Of a stretch of DNA of 64,000 bases, positions 27,882-36,317 are shown one piece after another. The translations under genes were made by a program, and so were the position numbers. How positions within the stretch are numbered: the stretch's first letter is position 1; each line of letters starts with the position of its first letter. The stretch is from Streptomyces blattellae (GTDB lineage: Bacteria; Actinomycetota; Actinomycetes; Streptomycetales; Streptomycetaceae). The notes under the pieces are model-generated. The model saw nothing but the letters and a program-made list of their open reading frames with translations. It had not been told where the DNA came from and ran no database searches. The stretch is from positions 1 through 64,000 of the forward strand of contig NZ_WJBG01000114.1 of assembly GCF_009709555.1 (NCBI RefSeq), written 5' to 3'.

Positions 27882-29090
27882 GTGGACGTGACTCTGCTCG
27901 GCACCGGTGCCCCTGCGGGACTGCCCCGCCCCAGTTGCCCCTGTGCGGCCTGTGCCGTCGCGCTCGGCTCCGATGCGCGGGCGGCGACCGCGCTGCTCGT
28001 GGACGGGGCGCTGCTGATCGACCTGACACCCGGCGCCGCCTTCGCCGCCGCGCGGGCCGGGCGGTCGCTCGGTGGTGTACGGCAGGTGCTGCTCTCGCAT
28101 CCGCATGACGGGCCGGCCGTCGAGGTGCCGGCCGGGGTGCCGAGGCCGGCCCGGGTGCCGGACGGGCGGGAGTTGGCGTTGCTGACGGGACATCGGGTGC
28201 GGGCCATGGCGATGGACGCGGGCGGTACGGGCTATGCGGTGACGGGGCCGGACGGGCAACGGCTGCTGTATGTGCCGCCGGGCAGCGCGCCAGCCGGGCT
28301 GGAGGACGGGGACGGGGACGGGGAGGCGTACGACATGGTCGTCGCCGATGTGGTGGGGCGGCCGGACGCGTTGGCCCGGCTGCGGGCGGTGGGGGCGGTC
28401 GGGCCGACGACGGATGTCATCGCCGTACATCTGGATCACGACGTACCGCCGGGGGCCGAGTTGCGGCGGCGGCTCGCGGCGGCCGGGGCGCGGGCCGTGC
28501 CGGACGGGACGACGCTGGTCGTGGGGGTGTACGAGGACGTACCGGATGTGCCGCGGCGGACACTGGTGCTCGGCGGGGCGCGGTCGGGGAAGTCCGTGGA
28601 GGCCGAGCGGCGGCTGGAGGCCTTTGCCGATGTGCTGTACGTGGCCACCGGCGGCACCCGGGACGAGGACAGCGAGTGGGCCGCGCGGGTGGCCGCGCAC
28701 CGGGAGCGGCGGCCCGGGTCGTGGCGCACGGCGGAGACCTGTGACCTGGTGCCGCTGCTTCAGGCCGACGGGCCGCCGTTGCTGATCGACTGTCTGTCGC
28801 TGTGGCTGACGGATGCGATGGACTCCGTCGGCGCGTGGGACGACGCCGTGTGGGCCGACGGGGGTGAGCGGACCTTGCGGGAACGGGTGCGGGAGCTGAC
28901 CGGGGCCGTGCGGACGGCTCGGCGGACCGTCGTCGCCGTGTCGAACGAGGTGGGGTCGGGGATCGTGCCGGCCACCGCCTCCGGGCGGCGGTACCGCGAC
29001 GCGTTGGGGCGCTTGAACGCGGCGTTCGCGGGCGAGTGCGAGCAGGTCCTGCTGGTGGTGGCGGGGCAGGCGGTGGTGTTGCGGGGGTGA
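27882..29090 (+). CDS. cobU: CobU fused to an N-terminal metallo-beta-lactamase-like domain
   Basis: This is a 402-residue two-domain protein. From about 226 on it is adenosylcobinamide kinase/guanylyltransferase: Walker A GGARSGKS (231-238), YVATGG, and the His of RVAAHRERRPGSW that takes GMP. The N-terminal 215 residues resemble PhnP-type MBL proteins, with LLGTGAPAG and a CxCxxC site (19-24). The metal motif, however, is reduced to SHPHDGPA (72-79) without the final Asp-His, so that activity is doubtful. The fusion is known in Streptomyces as I recall. It leads the late cobalamin genes. The GTG at 27882 is the first in-frame start. Confidence 0.9.
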   Translation: MDVTLLGTGAPAGLPRPSCPCAACAVALGSDARAATALLVDGALLIDLTPGAAFAAARAGRSLGGVRQVLLSHPHDGPAVEVPAGVPRPARVPDGRELALLTGHRVRAMAMDAGGTGYAVTGPDGQRLLYVPPGSAPAGLEDGDGDGEAYDMVVADVVGRPDALARLRAVGAVGPTTDVIAVHLDHDVPPGAELRRRLAAAGARAVPDGTTLVVGVYEDVPDVPRRTLVLGGARSGKSVEAERRLEAFADVLYVATGGTRDEDSEWAARVAAHRERRPGSWRTAETCDLVPLLQADGPPLLIDCLSLWLTDAMDSVGAWDDAVWADGGERTLRERVRELTGAVRTARRTVVAVSNEVGSGIVPATASGRRYRDALGRLNAAFAGECEQVLLVVAGQAVVLRG

Positions 29091-29094
29091 TGGG

Positions 29095-29823
29095 TCAGGC
29101 CTTGTGGGCGATGAGGCGATAGGTGCGGGAGAAGGGGGTTCGGCGGTCTGCCCAGATGATCGTGCAGCCCTGGGACTGCACTTCCGTGCGGAGGTTGGCC
29201 CAGGTGGGCAGGTGGCAGTGGGCCGGGTCGGCCTGGGGGCGCCACCGCTTGCCGAGCACGGTGGCGAACGCGAACTGCGGATCGGGCGTCTCGATCACCA
29301 GGTGGCCGCCCTTGCGGAGGACCGTGAGCGCGGCACGGAGTTCCTCGCGGGGCTCGGGTCTGTGCTGCAGGTGGTGCAGGAGGCTCACCACGTCGTAGCG
29401 GGCGCGCAGCAGGGTCGTGACGACCGGGTCCGTCAGGTTGCCCACGTAGGCCTCTTCGATGCGCTCCGCCGCCCGTGCCCGCACCACCCGGGAAGTGGGG
29501 TCCAGACCGTCGAAGGACGTGTACGGGAAGAGTTTCCTCGCCGTCTGAGGGAAGTGGGCCTCACCCGTGCCCACGTCCAGCCAGCTCTCCGGTTCGGGGC
29601 GGAGGCGGAGCATCGCGCGGGCCAGCAAGCGGTGATGACGCCGCGTCGGCGAACAGCTCTTGGAGTGCTCGCCGAGCAGCTGGTCGAACAGCGCGTCCTC
29701 GGCGGTGCGTTGGGGATTGCGGAAGACGTGCGCGCAGCCCCGGCACTCGTCCACGGCTCTCGTACGGGCGCGGAGCAGTTTCGAACCGCACCAGGGGCAG
29801 TCGTCGCGGCGTGCGGGTGGCAT
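29095..29823 (-). CDS. methyltransferase with N-terminal zinc ribbon
   Basis: This 242-residue protein begins with CPWCGSK and CRGCAHVF, a four-cysteine zinc ribbon. A class I methyltransferase domain follows: WLDVGTGEAHF (motif I), FDGLDPTS, and DVVSLLHHLQHRPEP in the motif IV position. The substrate is not evident. The ATG at 29823 has GGGGAG 6 bases upstream and puts the ribbon at the very start. It is convergent with cobU and divergent from cobT, so it is not part of a cobalamin operon and is probably unrelated to it. Confidence 0.85.
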   Translation of the reverse strand: MPPARRDDCPWCGSKLLRARTRAVDECRGCAHVFRNPQRTAEDALFDQLLGEHSKSCSPTRRHHRLLARAMLRLRPEPESWLDVGTGEAHFPQTARKLFPYTSFDGLDPTSRVVRARAAERIEEAYVGNLTDPVVTTLLRARYDVVSLLHHLQHRPEPREELRAALTVLRKGGHLVIETPDPQFAFATVLGKRWRPQADPAHCHLPTWANLRTEVQSQGCTIIWADRRTPFSRTYRLIAHKA

Positions 29824-29963
29824 GGGCGGCTCCCCAGGGGACGTACGACATTCCATGGCAAAACGGAACGTATGGGATCGAGATCTTGGGTGCAACGACG
29901 TCGCGTGCGCGTGGTGGCGATGTGGCGCTGTTCCGTTCGATCCGGGCCGGTACTGTTCGGCGA

Positions 29964-31070
29964 ATGAGCTCGCTGAATCTCGACGACTTCACCGATCTGA
30001 TCGAGCGCCCCGACGGCGGCGTACGCCGCGACGCGGAGTCGCGCCGGGAACGTCAGATCGTGCCGCCCGGCGCGCTGGGCCGCCTCGACGACCTGGGTGA
30101 GTGGCTGGCGGCGGCGCAGAGCGCCGTGCCGGTGCGGCCGATCGAACGTCCGCGGGTGGTGCTGTTCGCCGGTGACCACGGGGTCGCCGAACTGGGTGTC
30201 TCCGCGCGGCCCGCGGGCAGCGCCGGGGCGTTGGTGCGGGAGGTCCTGGAGGGCGGCCGGCCGGTCTCCGTCCTGGCCCGGCGGCTGGGCGTTCCCGTGC
30301 GGGTCGTGGACATGGCGCTGGACTGCGATCCGCAGACGCTGCCCGACGAGGTCGTACGGCATCGGGTACGGCGGGGCAGCGGACGCATCGACTTCGAGGA
30401 CGCGCTGACGGCGGAGGAAGCCGAGGCCGCGTTCCGGGCCGGGGTCGCGGTGGCCGACGAAGAGGCCGACTCCGGTACGGATCTGGTGGTGCTCGGCGAT
30501 GTGAGCGTCGGCGGGACCACGGCGGCGGGCGTGCTGGTCGCCGCGTTGTGCGGGACCGACGCGTCGGTCGTGACCGGACGCGGGGGGCTCGCCATCGACG
30601 ACCTCGCGTGGATGCGGAAGTGCGCGGCGATTCGCGACGCGTTGCGGCGGGCCCGGCCCGTGCTCGGCGATCAGTTGCAGCTGCTGGCGACGGTGGGCGG
30701 CGCCGACCTCGCCGCCATGACCGGGTTCCTGCTGCAGAGCGCGGTGCGGAAGACGCCGGTGATCCTGGACGGGGTCGTGGCGGCCGCCTGTGCGCTGGTG
30801 GGCCAGCGGATCGCGTTCCGGGCGCCGGACTGGTGGCTGGCCGCGCACAGCAGCGGTGAGCCGGGCCAGGCGAAGGCCCTCGACCGGATGGCCCTGGAAC
30901 CCCTCCTCGACCAGGGCGTGTCGGTGGGCGAAGGGGCGGGCGCACTGCTGGCGCTGCCCCTGGTGCAGGCCGCGGCGGCGCTGGCGGCGGAACTGCCGGA
31001 GAAGGGCGCGGAGGCGGAGGCTGAGGAGGCGGAGGCGGCGGGGGAGGTCGAGAAGGGCCCGGGCGGGTAG
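29964..31070 (+). CDS. cobT: nicotinate-nucleotide dimethylbenzimidazole phosphoribosyltransferase
   Basis: CobT (368 residues) activates 5,6-dimethylbenzimidazole as alpha-ribazole phosphate for the lower loop of cobalamin. Motifs include VVLFAGDHGVAE near the N-terminus, LGDVSVGGTTAAGV in the middle, and VSVGEGAGALLALPLVQAA, which holds the catalytic Glu. The last 40 residues are an acidic Glu/Ala tail (AEAEEAEAAGEVE) not needed by the family. The ATG at 29964 gives the usual length. Confidence 0.93.
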   Translation: MSSLNLDDFTDLIERPDGGVRRDAESRRERQIVPPGALGRLDDLGEWLAAAQSAVPVRPIERPRVVLFAGDHGVAELGVSARPAGSAGALVREVLEGGRPVSVLARRLGVPVRVVDMALDCDPQTLPDEVVRHRVRRGSGRIDFEDALTAEEAEAAFRAGVAVADEEADSGTDLVVLGDVSVGGTTAAGVLVAALCGTDASVVTGRGGLAIDDLAWMRKCAAIRDALRRARPVLGDQLQLLATVGGADLAAMTGFLLQSAVRKTPVILDGVVAAACALVGQRIAFRAPDWWLAAHSSGEPGQAKALDRMALEPLLDQGVSVGEGAGALLALPLVQAAAALAAELPEKGAEAEAEEAEAAGEVEKGPGG

Positions 31071-31155
31071 GGGAAAGGGGGCGGGCCATATGCCGTGATC
31101 GGCAATGTGCCCCCAGGGCACCTGTCACCCCTCCCTGCGGGGGACGCCGCGTGCG

Positions 31156-31923
31156 TCAACGGCGGTCGAGGGGGCGGGCCGGTGCCACCGGATCGGGCTT
31201 GCCGCCGATCCAGTCCTGAAGCCGGCGGCTGGGGCCCGCCCAGCGGCGGTCGTGGTGGTAGGCGCGGCGCAGCGACCTGGCGCGGGCGCGGGGGCGGCTG
31301 CGGTAGAAGCGCTTGGCCCAGGGGGAGCCGGGGCGGGCCAGGCGGATCGTCCCGACGATGGCGATGAGCGGGACGATGACGCCGAAGATCGCGGTGCGGA
31401 CCTTGCCCTTGCTCAGGGCGAGCAGCGAGCAGACGAAGTTCGTGAGGACGGTGCCGATGACGGTGCCACGGTTCTGCAGCTCGTCGTCGTCCAGGTCGTT
31501 GACGCCGAAGGGCGCGTAGCCGACGAGGACCAGGCCGACCAGGGCGGCGGTCAGCACCACGACCTCCACGCTCTTGCGGCCCGCTTCCGTCCAGTAGACG
31601 TCGTCGAGGTGGAGGATCAGCGCGAACTCGTCCAGGAGAAGGCCCGCGCCGATGCCGAAGACCACGGCGGCGGAAGCCGAGCCGAAGCCGCGGTCGCCGC
31701 CGGCTACCGCGCCGAAGCCGCCGATGACGGTGAGGACGACGCCGGGGACCACGTGGTGGATGTGTACGCCGCCGGCCTCGATGTTGCCGAAAGGCCCCTT
31801 GCCCGCGCGGATCAGCCGGGTGACGAGCCGGGTGACCAGGAAGGTCACGACGAAGGCGGTCAGGGCGAGGAGCAGGGGGAGCTTGCCCGGTTCGATGATG
31901 TTGCGCTCCAGCCAGTTCCCCAT
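31156..31923 (-). CDS. multi-pass membrane protein with HIHH motif
   Basis: This 255-residue protein has five or six membrane helices, starting with LPLLLALTAFVVTFLVTRLV. Two polar motifs lie at the membrane border: VHIHHVVPG and LLLDEFALILHLDDVYW. The His and Asp residues suggest a metal or lipid site. The C-terminal 50 residues are very Arg-rich. It occurs between cobT and cobS but on the opposite strand, and its function is unknown. The ATG at 31923 is fixed by the first helix. Confidence 0.85.
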   Translation of the reverse strand: MGNWLERNIIEPGKLPLLLALTAFVVTFLVTRLVTRLIRAGKGPFGNIEAGGVHIHHVVPGVVLTVIGGFGAVAGGDRGFGSASAAVVFGIGAGLLLDEFALILHLDDVYWTEAGRKSVEVVVLTAALVGLVLVGYAPFGVNDLDDDELQNRGTVIGTVLTNFVCSLLALSKGKVRTAIFGVIVPLIAIVGTIRLARPGSPWAKRFYRSRPRARARSLRRAYHHDRRWAGPSRRLQDWIGGKPDPVAPARPLDRR

Positions 31924-32028
31924 ATGATCCAGTTTGCCCGCGTTGGGGCGGGGTGTCGTGCGGGCAGGGCTGAGGGCACCGTGACAGGAGGCGGCGGGGT
32001 GTCCGGGGTCGTGGCATAGCCTGCGCGA

Positions 32029-32811
32029 ATGTCGAACAGGCCGGGTCTCCACAGCGTTCGTTTCGCCTTCGGGACGCTCACCGTGCTGCCCGTGAAGGTG
32101 ACGCGGTGGGACCGGGAGGCTGCGCGGGGCGGCATGCTGTGCGCTCCGCCGGCCGGGGTCGTCGTGGGCGGGGCCGGCGCCGCGCTCGGGCTCCTGTTGC
32201 TTTTCCTCGGCGCCGGCAGTCTGCTCGCCGCCGTGGCCACCGTCGCCGTGCCCGCCGTACTCACCCGGGGGCTGCATCTCGACGGTCTCGCCGACACCGC
32301 CGACGGGCTCGGCAGCGGGAAGCCGGCCGAGGACGCGCTGCGGATCATGAAGCAGTCGGACATCGGGCCGTTCGGCGTGATCACCCTCGTCTTCGTACTC
32401 CTCGCCCAGGTGGCCGCCCTGGCGGAGGCCTACGACGGCTCCTGGGCCCGGGGTGCCTTCGCCGCCGTCGTCTCTGCGGCCGTCGGCCGGCTGGCGCTCA
32501 CGACGGCCGCGCGGGCCGGAGTGCCCGCCGCGCGGCCGGAGGGGCTGGGTGCCGCGGTCGCCGGAGTCGTGCCGGTGCGCGCGGCGGTACTGGCCGCCCT
32601 CACGGTCACCGGGGTGGCCGCGGGCGCGGGCACGGCGTTCGGCGCGTACGGGGCCGTCCAAGCGGGCGCCGCCGTCGTCCTTGCCCTCTCCTCTGCCGAG
32701 CTTCTGCTACGGCACTGTGTCCGCCGCTTCGGCGGGGTCACCGGTGATGTGTTCGGCGGGCTTGAGGAAACGGCGGCGACGGCGGCGCTCGTCGTTCTGT
32801 CACTGGGCTGA
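32029..32811 (+). CDS. cobS: adenosylcobinamide-GDP ribazoletransferase
   Basis: CobS (260 residues) joins adenosylcobinamide-GDP to alpha-ribazole at the membrane, the last nucleotide-loop step. The signature RGLHLDGLADTADGLG is followed by ALRIMKQSDIGPFG, and RRFGGVTGDVFG stands near the end. Several hydrophobic helices make up the rest. With the cobU fusion and cobT it completes late cobalamin assembly in this window. No cobalamin riboswitch was recognised upstream. Confidence 0.94.
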   Translation: MSNRPGLHSVRFAFGTLTVLPVKVTRWDREAARGGMLCAPPAGVVVGGAGAALGLLLLFLGAGSLLAAVATVAVPAVLTRGLHLDGLADTADGLGSGKPAEDALRIMKQSDIGPFGVITLVFVLLAQVAALAEAYDGSWARGAFAAVVSAAVGRLALTTAARAGVPAARPEGLGAAVAGVVPVRAAVLAALTVTGVAAGAGTAFGAYGAVQAGAAVVLALSSAELLLRHCVRRFGGVTGDVFGGLEETAATAALVVLSLG

Positions 32812-33039
32812 CCCCCTCATGCCGCCGGTGTACGCACGACGGTGCGCCCCGAACGTGAACGCCCGCAGGCGGAGCGAGCGCGCATACGCGCGTAGGCTCG
32901 GTCCCGGGTGTTCGCCGACAGGGTGAAGGCCCCGGATGAGTCCGAACCCTCAGGCCAGGTCTAGGGTCGGCCGACGGGCCCGGTCGACCCACCCCCATCG
33001 GCCACAGCAACTTCACATCGGAAGCGAGATATCACCACC

Positions 33040-34569
33040 GTGACTGCTCTCACTCTCAGCACCGCCGCGGCGCCCGGCCTGCGGGCCGACGCGATCGTGA
33101 TCGGTGTCGCCAAGGGCGCCAAGGGACCCGTCGTCGCACCGGGCGCCGAGGCCGTGGACAAGGCTTACGACGGCAGGCTCGCCGGCGTCCTGGAGACCCT
33201 CGGTGCCTCCGGTGCCGAGGGCGAGGTGACGAAGCTGCCCGCGCCGTCGGGCTTCAAGGCACCGCTCGTGGTGGCGGTCGGCCTGGGCGCCGAGCCGGAG
33301 AACGACGCCCGGTTCGACGGCGAAGCGCTGCGCAAGGGCGCCGGTACGGCCGCCCGCGCCCTGGCCGGAGCCAAGAAGGCCGCCTTCGCCCTGCCGCTCA
33401 CGGACGCCGCCGACGCCGGTGCCGTCGCGGAGGGCGCGCTGCTGGGCGCGTACTCCTTCGACGCCTACAAGGAGAACGGCAAGGACGGCAGGAACGGCAA
33501 AAACGGCAAGGCGCCGCTCGCCGAGGTCGCCCTGCTCGGCGGCAAGCCCCGTGACAAGGCGTACAAGGCGGCCGTCGAGCGCGCCACCGCCGTCTCCGAG
33601 GAACTGAACCGCGCGCGCGACCTGGTCAACACCCCGCCGAACGACCTCAACCCGGAGTCCTTCGCCGCGGTCGCCCAGACCGCGGCCAAGGAGCACGGCA
33701 TCAAGGCGCAGGTGCTCGACGTGAAGGCCCTGGAGAAGGGCGGCTACGGCGGCATCCTCGGCGTCGGCGTCGGTTCGGCCGCCGGTCCCCGGCTGGTCAA
33801 GCTGTCGTACACGCACTCCAAGGCGAAGAAGCACCTCGCCTTCGTCGGCAAGGGCATCACGTACGACTCGGGCGGCATCTCGCTGAAGCCGGCCGGGCAC
33901 AACGAGACGATGAAGTGCGACATGAGCGGTGCGGCGGCCGTCTTCGGCGCCGTCGTCGCCGCCGCGCGCCTCGGGCTCGAAGTCAATGTCACCGGCTGGC
34001 TGGCGCTGGCCGAGAACATGCCGTCCGGCTCCGCGACGCGGCCGGGTGACGTGCTGCGGATGTACAGCGGCAAGACCGTGGAGGTGCTCAACACCGACGC
34101 GGAGGGGCGGCTGGTGCTGGCCGACGCGCTGTGGGCCGCGTCGCAGGAGAAGCCGGACGCGATCGTCGACGTGGCGACGCTGACCGGGGCGATGGTGCTG
34201 GCGCTGGGGAACCGGACGTTCGGTGTGATGGCCAACGACGAGGCGTTCCGCTCCGCGGTGTGCGAGGCCTCGGAGGAGGTCGGTGAGGCTGCGTGGCCGA
34301 TGCCGTTGCCTGAGCACCTGCGCAAGGGGATGGACTCCCCTACCGCTGACATCGCGAACATGGGTGAGCGGATGGGCGGCGGGCTCGTCGCCGGTCTGTT
34401 CCTGCGCGAGTTCGTCGGCGAGGGCATCACCTGGGCGCACCTCGACATCGCGGGGCCGGCCTTCAATGAGCAGGGGCCCTTCGGTTACACGCCCAAGGGT
34501 GGCACGGGGTCGGCGGTACGGACCCTGGTGCGGCTGGCCGAGCTGACGGCTGCGGGTGATCTGGGGTGA
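33040..34569 (+). CDS. pepA: leucyl aminopeptidase, M17 family
   Basis: This 509-residue cytosolic aminopeptidase uses two metal ions to remove N-terminal residues. The M17 signature NTDAEGRL is present, and other metal or catalytic residues lie in GKGITYDSGGISLKP and KCDMSGAAAV. The N-terminal macro-like domain (1-175) includes a Lys/Gly/Asn-rich insert KENGKDGRNGKNGKAP. The start is GTG at 33040. It precedes the lpd-sucB block without clear coupling. Confidence 0.94.
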   Translation: MTALTLSTAAAPGLRADAIVIGVAKGAKGPVVAPGAEAVDKAYDGRLAGVLETLGASGAEGEVTKLPAPSGFKAPLVVAVGLGAEPENDARFDGEALRKGAGTAARALAGAKKAAFALPLTDAADAGAVAEGALLGAYSFDAYKENGKDGRNGKNGKAPLAEVALLGGKPRDKAYKAAVERATAVSEELNRARDLVNTPPNDLNPESFAAVAQTAAKEHGIKAQVLDVKALEKGGYGGILGVGVGSAAGPRLVKLSYTHSKAKKHLAFVGKGITYDSGGISLKPAGHNETMKCDMSGAAAVFGAVVAAARLGLEVNVTGWLALAENMPSGSATRPGDVLRMYSGKTVEVLNTDAEGRLVLADALWAASQEKPDAIVDVATLTGAMVLALGNRTFGVMANDEAFRSAVCEASEEVGEAAWPMPLPEHLRKGMDSPTADIANMGERMGGGLVAGLFLREFVGEGITWAHLDIAGPAFNEQGPFGYTPKGGTGSAVRTLVRLAELTAAGDLG

Positions 34570-34599
34570 CGGCCGCTTAAGAGCTGGGTCCAGTCCGGT

Positions 34600-34690
34600 T
34601 GTCGGGGGCGCGGGGCCGGCCGCGCCCCCCGCCGCGGAGCCGCGCATCGGCACAGCCCCGCGGCCCGTCGCGGTGCTGTGCCGATGTGGT
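34600..34690 (-). repeat. dispersed repeat family 1, copy D
   Basis: Shortly after pepA the sequence shows TTGTCGGGGGCGCGGGG, GCCGCGGAGCCGC, then ATCGGCACAGCCCCGCGG and a return GCTGTGCCGAT. The last part forms a stem, ATCGGCACAGC with GCTGTGCCGAT, so this copy could also terminate pepA. Confidence 0.6.
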
Positions 34691-34853
34691 GTCTCACACC
34701 CCGGCCCCGCGTCTCGTCCTGTGCCGACAGGTGCGAAGATGGGGCACGGCAGGACAGGGCCCCCACCGAAGGGCCGAAGAGTAGCGGCCGGACACCAGCC
34801 GCCTGCCGGTCACCGCAGACCGGCGTACGGCGCACATGCATGGAGGACGTGAC

Positions 34854-36242
34854 GTGGCGAACGACGCCAGCACCGTTTTCGACCTAGTGATCCTCGGCGG
34901 TGGTAGCGGTGGTTACGCCGCGGCCCTGCGCGGGGCGCAGCTGGGCCTGGACGTCGCCCTGATCGAGAAGGACAAGGTCGGCGGCACCTGCCTGCACCGG
35001 GGCTGCATCCCCACCAAGGCCCTGCTGCACGCGGGCGAGATCGCCGACCAGGCCCGCGAGAGCGAGCAGTTCGGTGTCAAGGCCAGCTTCGAGGGCATCG
35101 ACATCGCCGGGGTCCACAAGTACAAGGACGGTGTCATCGCCGGTCTGTACAAGGGGCTCCAGGGGCTCGTCGCCTCCCGCAAGGTGACGTACATCGAGGG
35201 TGAGGGGCGGCTCTCCTCCCCGACCTCCGTCGACGTGGGCGGCCAGCGCGTCCAGGGCCGCCACGTGCTCCTCGCGACCGGCTCCGTGCCGAAGTCGCTG
35301 CCGGGCCTGGAGATCGACGGCAACCGGATCATCTCCTCCGACCACGCCCTCGTCCTGGACCGCGTGCCGCAGTCCGCGATCATCCTGGGCGGCGGTGTCA
35401 TCGGCGTCGAGTTCGCCTCCGCCTGGAAGTCCTTCGGCTCCGACGTCACCGTCATCGAGGGCCTGAAGCACCTCGTCCCGGTCGAGGACGAGAACTCCTC
35501 CAAGCTTCTTGAGCGCGCGTTCCGCAAGCGCGGCATCAAGTTCAACCTGGGCACCTTCTTCTCGAAGGCCGAGTACACCGCGAACGGTGTCAAGGTCACC
35601 CTCGCCGACGGCAAGGAGTTCGAGGCCGAGGTGCTGCTGGTCGCGGTGGGCCGTGGCCCCGTCTCCGCCGGTCTCGGCTACGAGGAGCAGGGTGTCGCCA
35701 TGGACCGCGGCTACGTCCTGGTCGACGAGTACATGCGGACCAACGTCCCGACCATCTCCGCCGTCGGCGACCTGGTCCCGACGCTCCAGCTCGCGCACGT
35801 CGGTTTCGCCGAGGGCATCCTGGTGGCGGAGCGTCTGGCCGGTCTGAAGACCGTCCCGATCGACTACGACGGTGTGCCGCGGGTGACGTACTGCCACCCG
35901 GAGGTCGCCTCCGTCGGTATCACCGAGGCCAAGGCCAAGGAGATCTACGGCGCGGACAAGGTCGTCGCTCTGAAGTACAACCTGGCGGGCAACGGCAAGA
36001 GCAAGATCCTCAACACCGCCGGCGAGATCAAGCTCGTCCAGGTCAAGGACGGTGCGGTGGTCGGCGTCCACATGGTCGGCGACCGCATGGGCGAGCAGGT
36101 CGGCGAAGCCCAGCTGATCTACAACTGGGAGGCCCTGCCGGCCGAGGTCGCCCAGCTCATCCACGCCCACCCGACGCAGAACGAGGCGCTCGGCGAGGCC
36201 CACCTGGCCCTGGCCGGCAAGCCGCTGCACGCGCACGACTGA
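34854..36242 (+). CDS. lpd: dihydrolipoyl dehydrogenase (E3)
   Basis: Lpd (462 residues) reoxidises dihydrolipoyl groups of 2-oxoacid dehydrogenases with FAD and NAD. The N-terminal FAD motif is ILGGGSGGYAAALRG, the redox disulfide is GGTCLHRGCIPTKA, and a second dinucleotide motif is ILGGGVIGVEFA. The C-terminal His-Glu catalytic pair lies in HAHPTQNEALGEA. GTG at 34854 was chosen over ATG at 34836 because GGAGG lies 7 bases before it. It is 75 bp upstream of sucB, its lipoylated partner. Confidence 0.96.
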   Translation: MANDASTVFDLVILGGGSGGYAAALRGAQLGLDVALIEKDKVGGTCLHRGCIPTKALLHAGEIADQARESEQFGVKASFEGIDIAGVHKYKDGVIAGLYKGLQGLVASRKVTYIEGEGRLSSPTSVDVGGQRVQGRHVLLATGSVPKSLPGLEIDGNRIISSDHALVLDRVPQSAIILGGGVIGVEFASAWKSFGSDVTVIEGLKHLVPVEDENSSKLLERAFRKRGIKFNLGTFFSKAEYTANGVKVTLADGKEFEAEVLLVAVGRGPVSAGLGYEEQGVAMDRGYVLVDEYMRTNVPTISAVGDLVPTLQLAHVGFAEGILVAERLAGLKTVPIDYDGVPRVTYCHPEVASVGITEAKAKEIYGADKVVALKYNLAGNGKSKILNTAGEIKLVQVKDGAVVGVHMVGDRMGEQVGEAQLIYNWEALPAEVAQLIHAHPTQNEALGEAHLALAGKPLHAHD

Positions 36243-36317
36243 CCCTCGGTCGACGAAGCGACTCCGCGTCTTAGCGACGACACAGACTTCCGCAATTCGT
36301 AAGGAGCAACCGAAACC

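Noticed and set aside
27753-32028. Possible cobalamin riboswitch upstream of cobU, cobT or cobS
   Set aside because: I found no B12-box-like core or the usual helices by eye. A covariance-model search is needed to be sure.
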